From Aurantiacibacter zhengii (GTDB taxonomy: Bacteria > Pseudomonadota > Alphaproteobacteria > Sphingomonadales > Sphingomonadaceae): a stretch of DNA of 64,000 nucleotides. The stretch covers positions 1 through 64,000 of the forward strand of contig NZ_QXFL01000010.1 in assembly GCF_003584125.1 (NCBI RefSeq), written 5' to 3'. The translations under genes were made by a program, and so were the position numbers. Each line of letters begins with the position of its first letter. The stretch's first letter is position 1. Of this stretch, positions 1 through 8,688 are shown piece by piece. Below the pieces are notes generated by a model. That model ran no database searches and was not told where the DNA came from. It was given only the letters and a program-made list of their open reading frames with translations.

Positions 1-1377
1 ACCTACGTCGAGCACGACTGCGTCGATTTCGGCATGCAGGACCAGAAGATACCGGGCGACGGTGTCGTGACCGGCAGCGGCACGATCAACGGGCGGCTGG
101 TCTATGTCTTCAGCCAGGATTTCACCGTGTTCGGCGGCTCTCTCAGCAAGCGTCACGCGGAGAAGATCTGCAAGGTGATGGACAATGCCATGAAGGTCGG
201 CGCGCCGGTGATCGGGCTCAATGACAGCGGCGGGGCGCGCATCCAGGAAGGCGTGGCCAGCCTTGGCGGCTATGCCGAGGTGTTCCAGAAGAACGTGCTG
301 GCATCGGGCGTCATCCCGCAGCTCAGCCTGATCATGGGGCCGTGCGCGGGCGGGGCGGTGTACTCACCGGCCATGACAGACTTCATCTTCATGGTGAAGG
401 ACAGCTCCTACATGTTCGTGACCGGGCCCGAGGTGGTGAAGACCGTCACCAACGAGGAAGTCACGCAGGAAGACCTCGGCGGCGCGGTGGTGCACACGAC
501 CAAGACGAGCGTTGCCGACCTTGCTCTCGAGAACGATATCGAGGCGCTGCTGGCCGCGCGCGAACTGATCGGCTTCGTGCCGGAGAGCAACCGCGACCCG
601 CTGCCGCACCTGCCGACCGACGATCCGTGGGACCGGCGCGAGGACAGCCTCGACACGCTGATCCCCGCCAGTTCCAACATGCCCTACGACATGCACGAAC
701 TGATCCGTAAGGTTGTCGACGACGGCAACTTCTTCGAGATCCAGCCAAAGCACGGCGCGAACATCATCACAGGCTTTGGCCGGATCGAGGGCAAGCCCGT
801 GGGCTTCGTCGCCAACCAGCCGATGGTGCTCGCCGGCGTGCTCGACATCGACGCCAGCCGCAAGGCGGCGCGCTTCGTGCGCTTCTGCGATGCGTTCAGC
901 ATCCCGATCGTCACCTTCGTGGACGTGCCCGGCTTCCTTCCCGGCACGAGCCAGGAACACAACGGCATCATCAAGCACGGCGCGAAGCTATTGTTCGCCT
1001 ATGCCGAGGCGACCGTGCCCAAGATTACCGTGATCACCCGCAAGGCCTACGGCGGCGCGTATGACGTGATGGCATCGAAGCACCTGCGCGGCGATCTCAA
1101 CTACGCGTGGCCCACGGCAGAGATCGCCGTGATGGGGGCGAAGGGCGCGGTGGAGATCATCTTCCGCCAGGACCGCGACAACCCGGACAAGATCGCCGAG
1201 AAGACCAAGGAATACGAAGACCGCTTCGCCAACCCCTTCGTGGCGGCATCGCGCGGCTACATCGACGAGGTGATCTACCCCCACTCCACCCGCCGCCGCA
1301 TCGCCCTGGGCCTGCGCAAGCTGGCCGGCAAGAAACTCGAAAACCCGTGGAAGAAACACGATAACCTGCCGCTTTAG
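1..1377 (+). CDS. pccB: Propionyl-CoA carboxylase beta subunit, 5' end cut by window
   Basis: Carboxyltransferase (beta) subunit of a biotin-dependent acyl-CoA carboxylase. It moves the carboxyl group from biotin to propionyl-CoA to give methylmalonyl-CoA. The reading frame is open from base 1 ([11 protein letters not shown] precedes the first Met at base 34), so about 50 N-terminal residues of a roughly 510-residue protein lie outside the window. Crotonase-fold landmarks are the [11 protein letters not shown] segment, [12 protein letters not shown] and, in the C-terminal half, [25 protein letters not shown] and AYGGAYDVM. The C terminus is complete. The match to bacterial PccB is close; another short-chain acyl-CoA carboxylase beta subunit is less likely. 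The neighbouring DUF488 gene starts 5 bases later, on the same strand. Confidence 0.93.
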   Translation, partial: TYVEHDCVDFGMQDQKIPGDGVVTGSGTINGRLVYVFSQDFTVFGGSLSKRHAEKICKVMDNAMKVGAPVIGLNDSGGARIQEGVASLGGYAEVFQKNVLASGVIPQLSLIMGPCAGGAVYSPAMTDFIFMVKDSSYMFVTGPEVVKTVTNEEVTQEDLGGAVVHTTKTSVADLALENDIEALLAARELIGFVPESNRDPLPHLPTDDPWDRREDSLDTLIPASSNMPYDMHELIRKVVDDGNFFEIQPKHGANIITGFGRIEGKPVGFVANQPMVLAGVLDIDASRKAARFVRFCDAFSIPIVTFVDVPGFLPGTSQEHNGIIKHGAKLLFAYAEATVPKITVITRKAYGGAYDVMASKHLRGDLNYAWPTAEIAVMGAKGAVEIIFRQDRDNPDKIAEKTKEYEDRFANPFVAASRGYIDEVIYPHSTRRRIALGLRKLAGKKLENPWKKHDNLPL

Positions 1378-1382
1378 CTGAC

Positions 1383-1829
1383 ATGCATAGGCTCACCACC
1401 ATCGGCTACGCTCACGCCACGCAGGATGCACTGGTCGCGGCGCTGCGTGAAGCGAACGTCGAACTCCTCGCCGACATCCGCGCATTGCCGCTTTCGCGCC
1501 GTGCGGGCTTCTCGAAAAACTCGCTCAAGGCGGCAGTGGAAGAGGCGGGCATCGAATACCGTCACTTCAAGCATCTCGGCACGCCGAAGGAAGGCCGCGA
1601 TGCTGCGCGCAAGGGCAATTACGCCGCATTGCTCCGCGTGTACGAGGGACAGCTCGAACTGCCCGAGGCGCTGGCGCAGATGGTCGAGTTGCAGGCGCTC
1701 GCCGCCGAAAAGCGCACGAGCCTTTTGTGCTATTGCGGCGAGGCGGAGAAGTGCCATCGCTCCCTGCTGATCGAGCACGCCTTTGCCGACACGCCGGTCG
1801 CCCATCTGCATCCGCAACTACCGACTTAG
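1383..1829 (+). CDS. DUF488 family protein
   Basis: A 148-residue DUF488 protein. The family signatures are visible: TIGYAH near the N terminus, LLADIRALPLSRR (residues about 28-41), the FSKNSLKAA segment, YRHFKHLGTP, and a C-terminal LLCYCGEAEKCHR (about 118-130) with a conserved Cys pair and His. The biochemical function of DUF488 is not established; the CxxxxxxCHR motif suggests metal or redox chemistry, which is inference. It follows pccB closely on the same strand and may be co-transcribed with it. Confidence 0.88.
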   Translation: MHRLTTIGYAHATQDALVAALREANVELLADIRALPLSRRAGFSKNSLKAAVEEAGIEYRHFKHLGTPKEGRDAARKGNYAALLRVYEGQLELPEALAQMVELQALAAEKRTSLLCYCGEAEKCHRSLLIEHAFADTPVAHLHPQLPT

Positions 1830-1861
1830 GACCGTAATGCGCCCTCATGCGTAAGGAAGGC

Positions 1862-2407
1862 ATGTGGTTCGATACCTCGTCCGACATGTGGCAGATATTT
1901 GTCACCACGATCGCCATCTACGTCGCGCTGATCCTGATCCTGCGCGTAGTGGGCAAGCGATCTCTGGCCAAACTCAACATATTCGACCTTGTGGTGACCG
2001 TGGCGCTCGGCTCCACGCTGGCCACGATCATGCTGAGCGCGGACACTACCTGGTCCGAAGGGATCGTCGCCTTCGTTACCTTGTGCGGCTTGCAGTGGGG
2101 TCTTTCGTGGCTCAGCTTGCGGGTTACATGGTTCAAGGCACTGGTGCGTTCCGAACCGCGGCTCCTGCTGAGCGATGGACAGTTCCTCGACAAGGCCATG
2201 CGCGAAGAACGCATCCTGCGACAGGAAGTCCACGCGGAAGTGCGCAGCCACGGCTTCGGTGACCTGGAAGACATCGCCGCAGTTATTCTGGAGACCGACG
2301 GCTCTTTCAGCGTCATTCCCAGAAGCCGGGTGGATACAGGCAGCGCGCTAGAGACCGTGCTACGCGAACCGCACGATCCGGTGAAAGGAGCGAAACCCGC
2401 GCGCTAG
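1862..2407 (+). CDS. DUF421 membrane protein, first of tandem pair
   Basis: A DUF421 (YetF-like) protein of about 181 residues. Two or three N-terminal membrane segments ([36 protein letters not shown] and the following hydrophobic stretch) precede a small cytosolic alpha/beta domain (FKALVRSEPRLLLSDGQFL ... [10 protein letters not shown]). [21 protein letters not shown] is typical of the family. An in-frame ATG exists at 1847, but the ATG at 1862 gives the same MWFD start as the next gene and has an AAGGAAGG directly upstream. DUF421 proteins have no agreed biochemical role. The copy at 2444-2980 is clearly a paralogue made by tandem duplication. Confidence 0.87.
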   Translation: MWFDTSSDMWQIFVTTIAIYVALILILRVVGKRSLAKLNIFDLVVTVALGSTLATIMLSADTTWSEGIVAFVTLCGLQWGLSWLSLRVTWFKALVRSEPRLLLSDGQFLDKAMREERILRQEVHAEVRSHGFGDLEDIAAVILETDGSFSVIPRSRVDTGSALETVLREPHDPVKGAKPAR

Positions 2408-2443
2408 CCGGACCCGTTCGGGCGAGCGGCGCGTTGATGCATC

Positions 2444-2980
2444 ATGTGGTTCGACAACTGGCCAGACATTGGCACCATCGCCCTCACGACCCTCGTGATT
2501 TACGCCGCGCTGATCGCGATCCTGCAGATCGCCGGCAAGCGGAGCATTGCCAAGCTCAATATCTTCGATCTGGTCGTTACGGTTGCGCTGGGCTCGATCC
2601 TGGCATCGGTCATGCTGACCAGCAGCCTTTCGGTGGCCGATGGCCTGGCCGCCTTCATCGTGCTGGCATTCCTGCAATGGGTGGTATCGTTCCTCTCGGT
2701 GCGGTTTGGCTGGTTCAAGCAGGTGGTCCGCTCCGATTCGCGCATCCTCTTCAAGGATGGCGAGTTTCTGGAAAAGGAGATGAAGTCCGAGCGCGTTACC
2801 CATGGCGAAATCGAAGCCGCGATAAGGGGCAAGGGTCATGGCGACATGTCGCAGATCGCCGCCGTCGTTCTGGAAACCGATGGCAGTTTCAGCGTGATCG
2901 AGGGGCCACCTGCCAGCCAGTACAGCGCTCTCGATCGGATGCTGAAGGGCAACGACAAGTCCGAAACCGGCGGCACCTAG
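2444..2980 (+). CDS. DUF421 membrane protein, second of tandem pair
   Basis: A 178-residue DUF421 protein, paralogous to the gene just upstream: both start MWFD and both carry GKRS[LI][16 protein letters not shown] and a C-terminal ETDGSFSVI. Hydrophobic N-terminal segments suggest two or three membrane spans, then a cytosolic domain ([20 protein letters not shown]). The gap to the first copy is only 36 bases, so the two are probably co-transcribed. Its last codons overlap the end of aroB by 4 bases on the opposite strand, making a convergent pair. Confidence 0.87.
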   Translation: MWFDNWPDIGTIALTTLVIYAALIAILQIAGKRSIAKLNIFDLVVTVALGSILASVMLTSSLSVADGLAAFIVLAFLQWVVSFLSVRFGWFKQVVRSDSRILFKDGEFLEKEMKSERVTHGEIEAAIRGKGHGDMSQIAAVVLETDGSFSVIEGPPASQYSALDRMLKGNDKSETGGT

Positions 2981-4086
2981 TGCGCCTGTAGCTGCTCGCT
3001 CAGGAAAGCGGCGACATCTTCCATCGCTACCTGCCTGTCGACGAAGGCCTCGCCGATGCCGCGCAGCAGGATGAAGGGCAGGGTGCCAGCATCCATCTTC
3101 TTGTCGTGCAACATGTGCGCTGCGAGGTCCCGGCCGGTGCAATCCATGCCCAGCGCAGCAATCTCGGTACGCAGCCCCGCCGATGCGATGGCCTGCGTCA
3201 CCCTGTTGGCATCGTCCAGCGAGATATAATCAAGCCGCGCCGAATACCGTGCCGCCAGCACCATGCCGAGCGCCACCGCTTCACCGTGCAGCAGCCTGTC
3301 CGAAAACCCCGTCTCCGCCTCCAGCGCGTGGCCGAAGGTGTGTCCCAGGTTGAGCAGGGCGCGCGTGCCTGTCGTCTCGCGTTCGTCCTGCGCCACGATG
3401 CGCGCCTTCGCCTCCACGCTGCGGGTAACCGCGTATTCGAGCGCTTCGGCTTCTCGCGCGGTGACCTTTGCGCCGTTTGCCTCGCACCAGGCGAAGAAGT
3501 CCGGATCGCCAAGAATGCCGTATTTGATGACCTCGGCATAACCCGCGCCCATTTCGCGCGCGGGAAGAGTGCCCAGCGTTGCGGTATCGGCCAGGACCAA
3601 AGCGGGTTGATGAAAAGCACCGACGAGGTTCTTGCCCGCGCGAGTGTTGATCGCGGTCTTGCCGCCGACACTGCTGTCGACCTGTGCCAGCAAGGTGGTG
3701 GGGATCTGCACGAAACCGCAGCCGCGTTTCAGTACGGCTGCGGCAAAACCCGTCAGGTCGCCCACCACGCCGCCACCCAGCGCAAATATATGGTCGCCGC
3801 GCTCGACACCGTGTTCCAGCAGCCAGTCGACCAGCTTTTCCAGCACGCCCCAGCTTTTCGCGCCCTCTCCCGGCTCGGCGATGAACCAGTCCACGCCCAC
3901 CCCGCTCGCGCCAAGGGCGGCTTCCAGCCTGCCGCCATGCGCGGCATGAGAATTGCGATCTGCCACGGCTGCGACCCGGTCCTTGCGAATGAAATCGCGG
4001 GCAAGGTAACCCGCATTATCGAGCAACCCGTGGCCGACATGCACGTCATAGCCGCGCCCGGCCAGTTCAACGCGGATCACAGCCAT
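2977..4086 (-). CDS. aroB: 3-dehydroquinate synthase
   Basis: Second enzyme of the shikimate pathway: converts DAHP to 3-dehydroquinate, using NAD and a divalent metal, in the cytosol. The 369 residues match the family length. NAD-binding [11 protein letters not shown] lies at about 104-114, [18 protein letters not shown] follows, and the metal ligands are visible as the Glu of GYAEVIKYG and the His residues of [11 protein letters not shown] and [11 protein letters not shown]. The ATG overlaps the end of aroK by 10 bases, so the two are translationally coupled, the standard aroK-aroB arrangement. Confidence 0.97.
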   Translation of the reverse strand: MAVIRVELAGRGYDVHVGHGLLDNAGYLARDFIRKDRVAAVADRNSHAAHGGRLEAALGASGVGVDWFIAEPGEGAKSWGVLEKLVDWLLEHGVERGDHIFALGGGVVGDLTGFAAAVLKRGCGFVQIPTTLLAQVDSSVGGKTAINTRAGKNLVGAFHQPALVLADTATLGTLPAREMGAGYAEVIKYGILGDPDFFAWCEANGAKVTAREAEALEYAVTRSVEAKARIVAQDERETTGTRALLNLGHTFGHALEAETGFSDRLLHGEAVALGMVLAARYSARLDYISLDDANRVTQAIASAGLRTEIAALGMDCTGRDLAAHMLHDKKMDAGTLPFILLRGIGEAFVDRQVAMEDVAAFLSEQLQAH

Positions 4087-4652
4087 CGGTCGAGTTCCTT
4101 CAGAATGCGCGCCACCGCCTCGGTGTGGGGGCCGGCGCTGCTGGTAACGTGTATCGGCGCCCTGGTGTAGGCGGGTTCGCGCTCCGTCTTCATACGCGTC
4201 ACGATTTCGCGTGTATTGCCGCCCCGCAGCAGCGGGCGCCTGTCGTTGCGGCTGACCCGCTCGACCAGCACGTCGATATCGCTGTCCAGCCAGACGGCGA
4301 TGCCGCCGTCCAGGATGATTGCGCGCGTTTCGTCCTGGACGAAGGCGCCGCCGCCGGTTGCGATGACGCAGTTGCGGCGGTTCTCTTCCAGTAACCGAGC
4401 GATCACGCGGCGTTCACCGTCGCGGAAATAGGCTTCGCCAAATTGTTCGAATATCTCGGGAATGGACATGTTGGCCGCTTCGGCAATTTCGTCATCGGCG
4501 TCGATGAACTGCGCGCCCAGCGTCCCTGCCAGTTTGCGACCGACCGTACTCTTGCCCACGCCCATCATGCCGACCAGCACGATCGGGCGTTCGATCCGCC
4601 TGCGGATGGCGCGGATTGTCGCATCATCGGGTAAGGGCGTGGCAATGGTCAT
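4077..4652 (-). CDS. aroK: Shikimate kinase
   Basis: Phosphorylates shikimate at O3 with ATP in the chorismate pathway. The P-loop GMMGVGKST comes about 28 residues after the chosen start. It is followed by the shikimate-binding [18 protein letters not shown] segment, [16 protein letters not shown] and the lid arginine in RPLLRG. I chose the ATG at 4652 (191 residues); an in-frame ATG at 4694 would add MLASATSPTIGLAA, which looks like non-coding sequence. It is transcribed with aroB, which it overlaps. The 46-residue gene at 4735 runs in the opposite direction. Confidence 0.95.
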   Translation of the reverse strand: MTIATPLPDDATIRAIRRRIERPIVLVGMMGVGKSTVGRKLAGTLGAQFIDADDEIAEAANMSIPEIFEQFGEAYFRDGERRVIARLLEENRRNCVIATGGGAFVQDETRAIILDGGIAVWLDSDIDVLVERVSRNDRRPLLRGGNTREIVTRMKTEREPAYTRAPIHVTSSAGPHTEAVARILKELDRWL

Positions 4653-4734
4653 TGCCGCAAGGCCTATAGTTGGGCTAGTCGCGCTGGCAAGCATGAGCCG
4701 TGTTTAGGGCGGCCAAGGGAAGCTATTTGCAAAA

Positions 4735-4875
4735 GTGTCGAAACGACGGATGACGATTGTGGTTCTTGTGGCTGTGGCGCTGGCGGTGATGCTGGGCGTT
4801 GCCTGGTACGATGGCGGGCGCGAAGAACAACGACTGATCGTGGAGCCCGTTTCGCTGCCGGAGGGCAATTCGTGA
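4735..4875 (+). CDS. Small single-span membrane protein
   Basis: A 46-residue frame (MSKRRMTIVVLVAVALAVM...) with a positively charged start, one hydrophobic segment and an acidic tail ending LPEGNS. The GTG at 4735 is chosen; an ATG at 4750 would give 41 residues. Its TGA overlaps the GTG start of the next gene (GTGA at 4872-4875), so the two are translationally coupled. Small proteins of this type occur upstream of the large secreted protein in related Sphingomonadales as I recall them, but no function is known. Confidence 0.6.
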   Translation: MSKRRMTIVVLVAVALAVMLGVAWYDGGREEQRLIVEPVSLPEGNS

Positions 4876-6722
4876 AACGCGCCGTATTCTTCATTAGTGC
4901 TGCCGGGCTGACGCTGTCTTCCTCGCTGGCGATGGCAGGCGGCCCGGAAGACCTGCTGCCCGATATCTTTCGCGATCCGCCGCCGCAGCAGCAACCGTCG
5001 CCCACACCTACACCCACGCAAACGCGCCCGGCCACGCCTTCGCGGCCTTCGACCCCGTCCGCTCCTGGTGGCAGCGGCGAGGTGGTGCAGCCCATACCCG
5101 ACACGTCCAACTCGTCCGGCAGCACTTCGGTCAACGTGCCTGCCGATTTCCCTTCCCTGGCAGAGTTGGAAGGGATGGAAGAGGACGAGATCAACGAGCT
5201 GCTGGGCCTGAGGCCGAAGTTCGACATTCCCGCCGCGGCCCGCCGCGCGGTGGAGAATGTTGGCGTGATAGCGCAGGCCGAAGGGGGCTTTCCCAGCCGT
5301 TCGCTGGCCAACCAGCCCGCGGCCCTGGTGTCCGCCGTGCTGCAGGCCAGTGACGGTCCGGTGGTTTCGCGCTGGGGCCACATCCTGATGCGCCGCGCAT
5401 TGGCGAGCAGGCTGGAAACGCCGCGCGGTCTGAACCCGGTGGCCTTTGCCGCGATGCGGGCGCGCGTACTTGCCAACATGGGCGAGGGCGCGGTGGCGCG
5501 GGCTTTCGTGCAGGATATCGACGGTTCGGAGTACGATCCCGCGCTCGCGTCTGCTGCATTCGATGCCTATCTCGCCACAGGTGACGTGCTGGGGATGTGC
5601 CCTGTTGCCCGCCTGCAGAGCGATCTTGTCGACACGCCCGAATGGGAGATGCTGCAGGCCATCTGCTCTGCCTATCTCGGCGATACGCGCAGCGCCGATC
5701 GCCGCCTGCAACGCGCCTTCGGCACCGGCGTGGCGGACGAGATCGACGTGCGCCTCGCACAACGGTACGCCGGCGCTGCCGGGGAAGGTGGCCGTGCAGT
5801 CAATATCGAATGGGACGGTGTGGATGAACTGACTCCGTGGCGGTTCGCCATGGCGCGAGCGGTGGGCGAGGACCTGCCGGAGAACCTGCGCAATGGCGGT
5901 GGCCTGTCCTATGATATTTCCACCGTCCTGATCCCGGCAACCCCGCTGCTGCAGCGGGTGGAAGTGGCAGACACAGCCGCGGCGCGCGGCGTGCTTTCTT
6001 CCGCCGCCATGATCGATCTCTATTCGCAGCTTTGGTCCAGCGACAGCTACGATGCGGCTGACAAGAGCCTCGCCGCCCAGTTGCGAGAGGCATACGTCGC
6101 CAATACCCCCGCACAGCGTGTGGCGGCGATGCGCCAGTTGTGGGGGGAGGGTAATGACTATGGCCGCCTTGTCCTGACAGCCTATGCCGCAGCCCGCCTG
6201 CCGGTCAGCGAGGATATGGAGGACGACGCGGCAAACCTGATTGCCTCCATGCTGGCGGCGGGGCTCGATCGCAACGCCATGCGCTGGGCCGATGTAGTAC
6301 CGGATGGAAGCAAGGCATGGGCCCTGCTGTCGCTCGCCCGCCCAGGTGCCGATGGCGCCGTGGACGGGGGCGATATCGACAGTTTCCTCGACGATGATGG
6401 CAGCGCCAACATGCGCACGTCCGCTTTCCTCCTTGCTGGGCTGGCGGGGCTTGGCCGGATCGATAGCGACGACCTTGCCGATTTCTCCGAGCGTGTAGGG
6501 GCCAACTTCGAACGCCGTAGCGCATGGAGCGACAAGATCGGACGCGCGGGCGAACTGGGCAATTCCACCCTCGTCGCGATGCTGGCCGGGCTTGGCATGC
6601 AAGGCCGAAGCTGGGAGCAGATGACGCCGCGGCACCTCTATCACATCGTGCGCGCGTTGAACGCAGCGGGCCTTTCCGCCGAAGCACGGATGATCGCCGC
6701 GGAGGCGGTCGCGCGCGGCTAG
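4872..6722 (+). CDS. Secreted or periplasmic protein of unknown function, 616 residues
   Basis: GTG start overlapping the stop of the small gene before it. A Sec signal peptide is clear (MKRAVFFISAAGLTLSSSLAMA, cleavage after AMA at about residue 22). A Pro/Thr/Ser-rich linker follows at about residues 35-75 (PTPTPTQTRPATPSRPSTPS). The remaining roughly 520 residues are Ala/Leu-rich and look all-helical, like a repeat or solenoid protein. I do not recognise a domain or catalytic motif. It sits between aroK and xerD; the xerD start is 5 bases downstream, so xerD may be expressed from this operon. A role in the envelope is inference from the signal peptide only. Confidence 0.82.
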   Translation: MKRAVFFISAAGLTLSSSLAMAGGPEDLLPDIFRDPPPQQQPSPTPTPTQTRPATPSRPSTPSAPGGSGEVVQPIPDTSNSSGSTSVNVPADFPSLAELEGMEEDEINELLGLRPKFDIPAAARRAVENVGVIAQAEGGFPSRSLANQPAALVSAVLQASDGPVVSRWGHILMRRALASRLETPRGLNPVAFAAMRARVLANMGEGAVARAFVQDIDGSEYDPALASAAFDAYLATGDVLGMCPVARLQSDLVDTPEWEMLQAICSAYLGDTRSADRRLQRAFGTGVADEIDVRLAQRYAGAAGEGGRAVNIEWDGVDELTPWRFAMARAVGEDLPENLRNGGGLSYDISTVLIPATPLLQRVEVADTAAARGVLSSAAMIDLYSQLWSSDSYDAADKSLAAQLREAYVANTPAQRVAAMRQLWGEGNDYGRLVLTAYAAARLPVSEDMEDDAANLIASMLAAGLDRNAMRWADVVPDGSKAWALLSLARPGADGAVDGGDIDSFLDDDGSANMRTSAFLLAGLAGLGRIDSDDLADFSERVGANFERRSAWSDKIGRAGELGNSTLVAMLAGLGMQGRSWEQMTPRHLYHIVRALNAAGLSAEARMIAAEAVARG

Positions 6723-6726
6723 GCCT

Positions 6727-7605
6727 GTGTCCGCCGCCATCGACAGCTTCCTGGCCATGCTCGCTGCAGAGCGGGGCGCGGCACCGAATACGCTGGCCGC
6801 CTACCGACGCGACCTCGAGGGGAGCGAAGCGGTGATTGGCGACCTTGTTGACGCGACCCGGTCGGACCTCGAAAAACTCCCGCGAGCGTGGAGCGATCTT
6901 GCTGCCTCCACCGTCGCGCGAAAGGTCTCCGCGCTGCGACAGTTCTTCGACTTCTGCATCGATGATGGCTTGCGCGACGATGACCCCTCTGCCGCGCTGC
7001 CGCGTCCGCAGGCGCGCCGTCCGCTGCCTAAATTGCTGAGCCATGCAGAAGTCGCGAAGCTGTTCGACCAGGCTGAAAGCGAGGCCGCCAGCGACCGTCC
7101 TGCGCCGGTGCGCATGCTCACGCTGCTCGAACTGCTCTACGGCTCGGGCTTGCGAGCCACCGAACTTGTCGCCCTGCCGCTGGCCGCCGTGCCGCGCGAC
7201 GCGCCGTTCCTGACGATCACCGGCAAGGGCGGGCAGCAGCGCTTGGTGCCCGTATCGCGCCGGGCGCAGCACGCCATCGGCAGGTGGCTGGCGCTGCGCG
7301 AGGGCAAGTCCGCGTTCCTGTTCCCCTCTCGCCAGAAACATCTCAGCCGCATCAGGCTATACCAGATGCTGAAGGAACTTGCCGCGCGCGCCGATCTCGA
7401 TCCGGCGAAGGTCAGCCCTCACGTGCTGCGCCACGCCTTTGCCACGCATTTGCTGGAGGGCGGGGCAGACCTGCGCGTGCTGCAGACCCTGCTCGGTCAT
7501 GCCGATATCGCGACCACGCAGATCTACACCCACGTCGATTCGGCGCGGTTGGTGGCGCTGGTGAATGAACGGCATCCTCTTGCAGGCGGGCGCGGAGCGG
7601 AGTAG
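6727..7605 (+). CDS. xerD: Tyrosine recombinase XerD
   Basis: Site-specific recombinase that resolves chromosome dimers at dif, together with XerC and FtsK. The 292 residues match the usual 290-300. An N-terminal SAM-like core-binding domain (about 1-90) is followed by the catalytic domain with all expected residues: R143 (GLRATEL), K167 (TGKGGQQR), H232 and R235 (HVLRHAF), H258 (LGHADI) and nucleophile Y267 (IYTHV). Start is GTG. Chromosomal context with accA and aroKB argues for housekeeping XerD rather than a phage integrase; XerC cannot be fully excluded. Confidence 0.93.
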   Translation: MSAAIDSFLAMLAAERGAAPNTLAAYRRDLEGSEAVIGDLVDATRSDLEKLPRAWSDLAASTVARKVSALRQFFDFCIDDGLRDDDPSAALPRPQARRPLPKLLSHAEVAKLFDQAESEAASDRPAPVRMLTLLELLYGSGLRATELVALPLAAVPRDAPFLTITGKGGQQRLVPVSRRAQHAIGRWLALREGKSAFLFPSRQKHLSRIRLYQMLKELAARADLDPAKVSPHVLRHAFATHLLEGGADLRVLQTLLGHADIATTQIYTHVDSARLVALVNERHPLAGGRGAE

Positions 7606-7615
7606 CGGCTCTGGC

Positions 7616-8575
7616 ATGATTTCTTATCTGGAATTCGAAAAGCCGGTAGCCGAACTGGACGCCAAGATCACCGAACTGCGCGACGCCGCGGGAGAGGATG
7701 GCTCGGTCGACATCTCCAAGGAACTGAAGCGCCTGGAGAAAAAAAGCGCGACCCTGCTGGAAAGCACCTATCGCGACCTGTCGCCGTGGCAGAAGACGCA
7801 AGTGGCGCGCCATCCCGGGCGCCCGCACTTCCACGATTATCTGCGCCACGGTTTCACCGACTTCATGCCGCTAGGCGGAGACCGCGCCTATGCCGACGAC
7901 CAGGCGATCATGGGCGGGCTCGCCCGCTTGGGTGAGCGCAAGGTGATGCTGATCGGGCATGAGAAGGGCAACGATACCGAGAGCCGGATCCGTCACAATT
8001 TCGGCATGGGCAAGCCCGAGGGTTACCGCAAGGCTATTCGCCTGATGGAACTGGCGGACCGGTTCGGCCTGCCGGTGGTGACGCTGGTGGATACGTCTGG
8101 CGCATTTCCCGGTATCGAGGCGGAGGAGCGCGGCCAGGCAGAAGCGATCGCCCGTTCGACCGAAGCCTGCCTTGGGCTGGGCGTGCCGATGGTCGCCGCT
8201 ATCGTGGGCGAGGGCGGCTCTGGCGGGGCGGTGGCACTGGCCAGCGCGGAACGGGTCCTGATGTTCGAGCATGCCGTCTATTCGGTGATCTCTCCCGAAG
8301 GCTGCGCTTCGATCCTGTGGCGCACCGCTGCCAAGGCTCCGGAAGCGGCGGAAGCCATGAAGATGACGGCGCAGGATCTTGCGAAACTGGGCGTGATCGA
8401 CCGGATCGTGGCGGAACCCGTTGGCGGGGCGCAGCGCGATCCGCAAGCCGCGGCAGAGGCACTGGCAACGGCCATCGGCGAGGAGCTGGACGCGCTGGCA
8501 GGACTGGATGCGGACACGATCCGCCGCAAGCGCGAGGATCGCTTCCTTGCCATCGGCAGCAACATCTCTCGCTGA
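7616..8575 (+). CDS. accA: Acetyl-CoA carboxylase carboxyltransferase subunit alpha
   Basis: Alpha half of the carboxyltransferase that makes malonyl-CoA for fatty acid synthesis; partner is AccD, not in this window. The 319-residue frame begins [10 protein letters not shown], the usual AccA opening. A coiled N-terminal helix region ([13 protein letters not shown] ... ELKRLEKKS) is followed by the crotonase-like domain with [29 protein letters not shown], the oxyanion-hole glycine segment [11 protein letters not shown] and [15 protein letters not shown]. The ATG at 7616 is preferred; an upstream in-frame ATG at 7565 lies inside xerD. Confidence 0.97.
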   Translation: MISYLEFEKPVAELDAKITELRDAAGEDGSVDISKELKRLEKKSATLLESTYRDLSPWQKTQVARHPGRPHFHDYLRHGFTDFMPLGGDRAYADDQAIMGGLARLGERKVMLIGHEKGNDTESRIRHNFGMGKPEGYRKAIRLMELADRFGLPVVTLVDTSGAFPGIEAEERGQAEAIARSTEACLGLGVPMVAAIVGEGGSGGAVALASAERVLMFEHAVYSVISPEGCASILWRTAAKAPEAAEAMKMTAQDLAKLGVIDRIVAEPVGGAQRDPQAAAEALATAIGEELDALAGLDADTIRRKREDRFLAIGSNISR

Positions 8576-8602
8576 TCGCAGCAGGGTCTCTCCGCCCGGT
8601 CG

Positions 8603-8627
8603 GGAACATCATTGCGGCAATTAGGTT
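8603..8627 (+). promoter_or_regulatory. Possible EcfG-type (general stress) promoter
   Basis: GGAAC at 8603-8607 is followed after 16 bases by GGTT at 8624-8627, close to the alphaproteobacterial EcfG consensus GGAAC-N16/17-CGTT. It lies 60 bases upstream of the M48 protease start. One base of the -10 element differs, and such short motifs occur by chance. Confidence 0.25.
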
Positions 8628-8688
8628 TCCTCCTGCAATAACTGCAACGCCAGGTCGTGTGCGTTGCGTGTCCCTTGAGGAGGCCCGA

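Noticed and set aside
4704-6758. 684-residue open frame on the minus strand opposite the secreted protein gene
   Set aside because: It covers the opposite strand of a gene with a signal peptide and good start context; its sequence is Arg/His/Gly-rich and has no recognisable domain.
6727-7605. A second mobile-element integrase
   Set aside because: It is a tyrosine recombinase, but length, motifs and core-gene context fit XerD, and no att repeat or cargo is near it.
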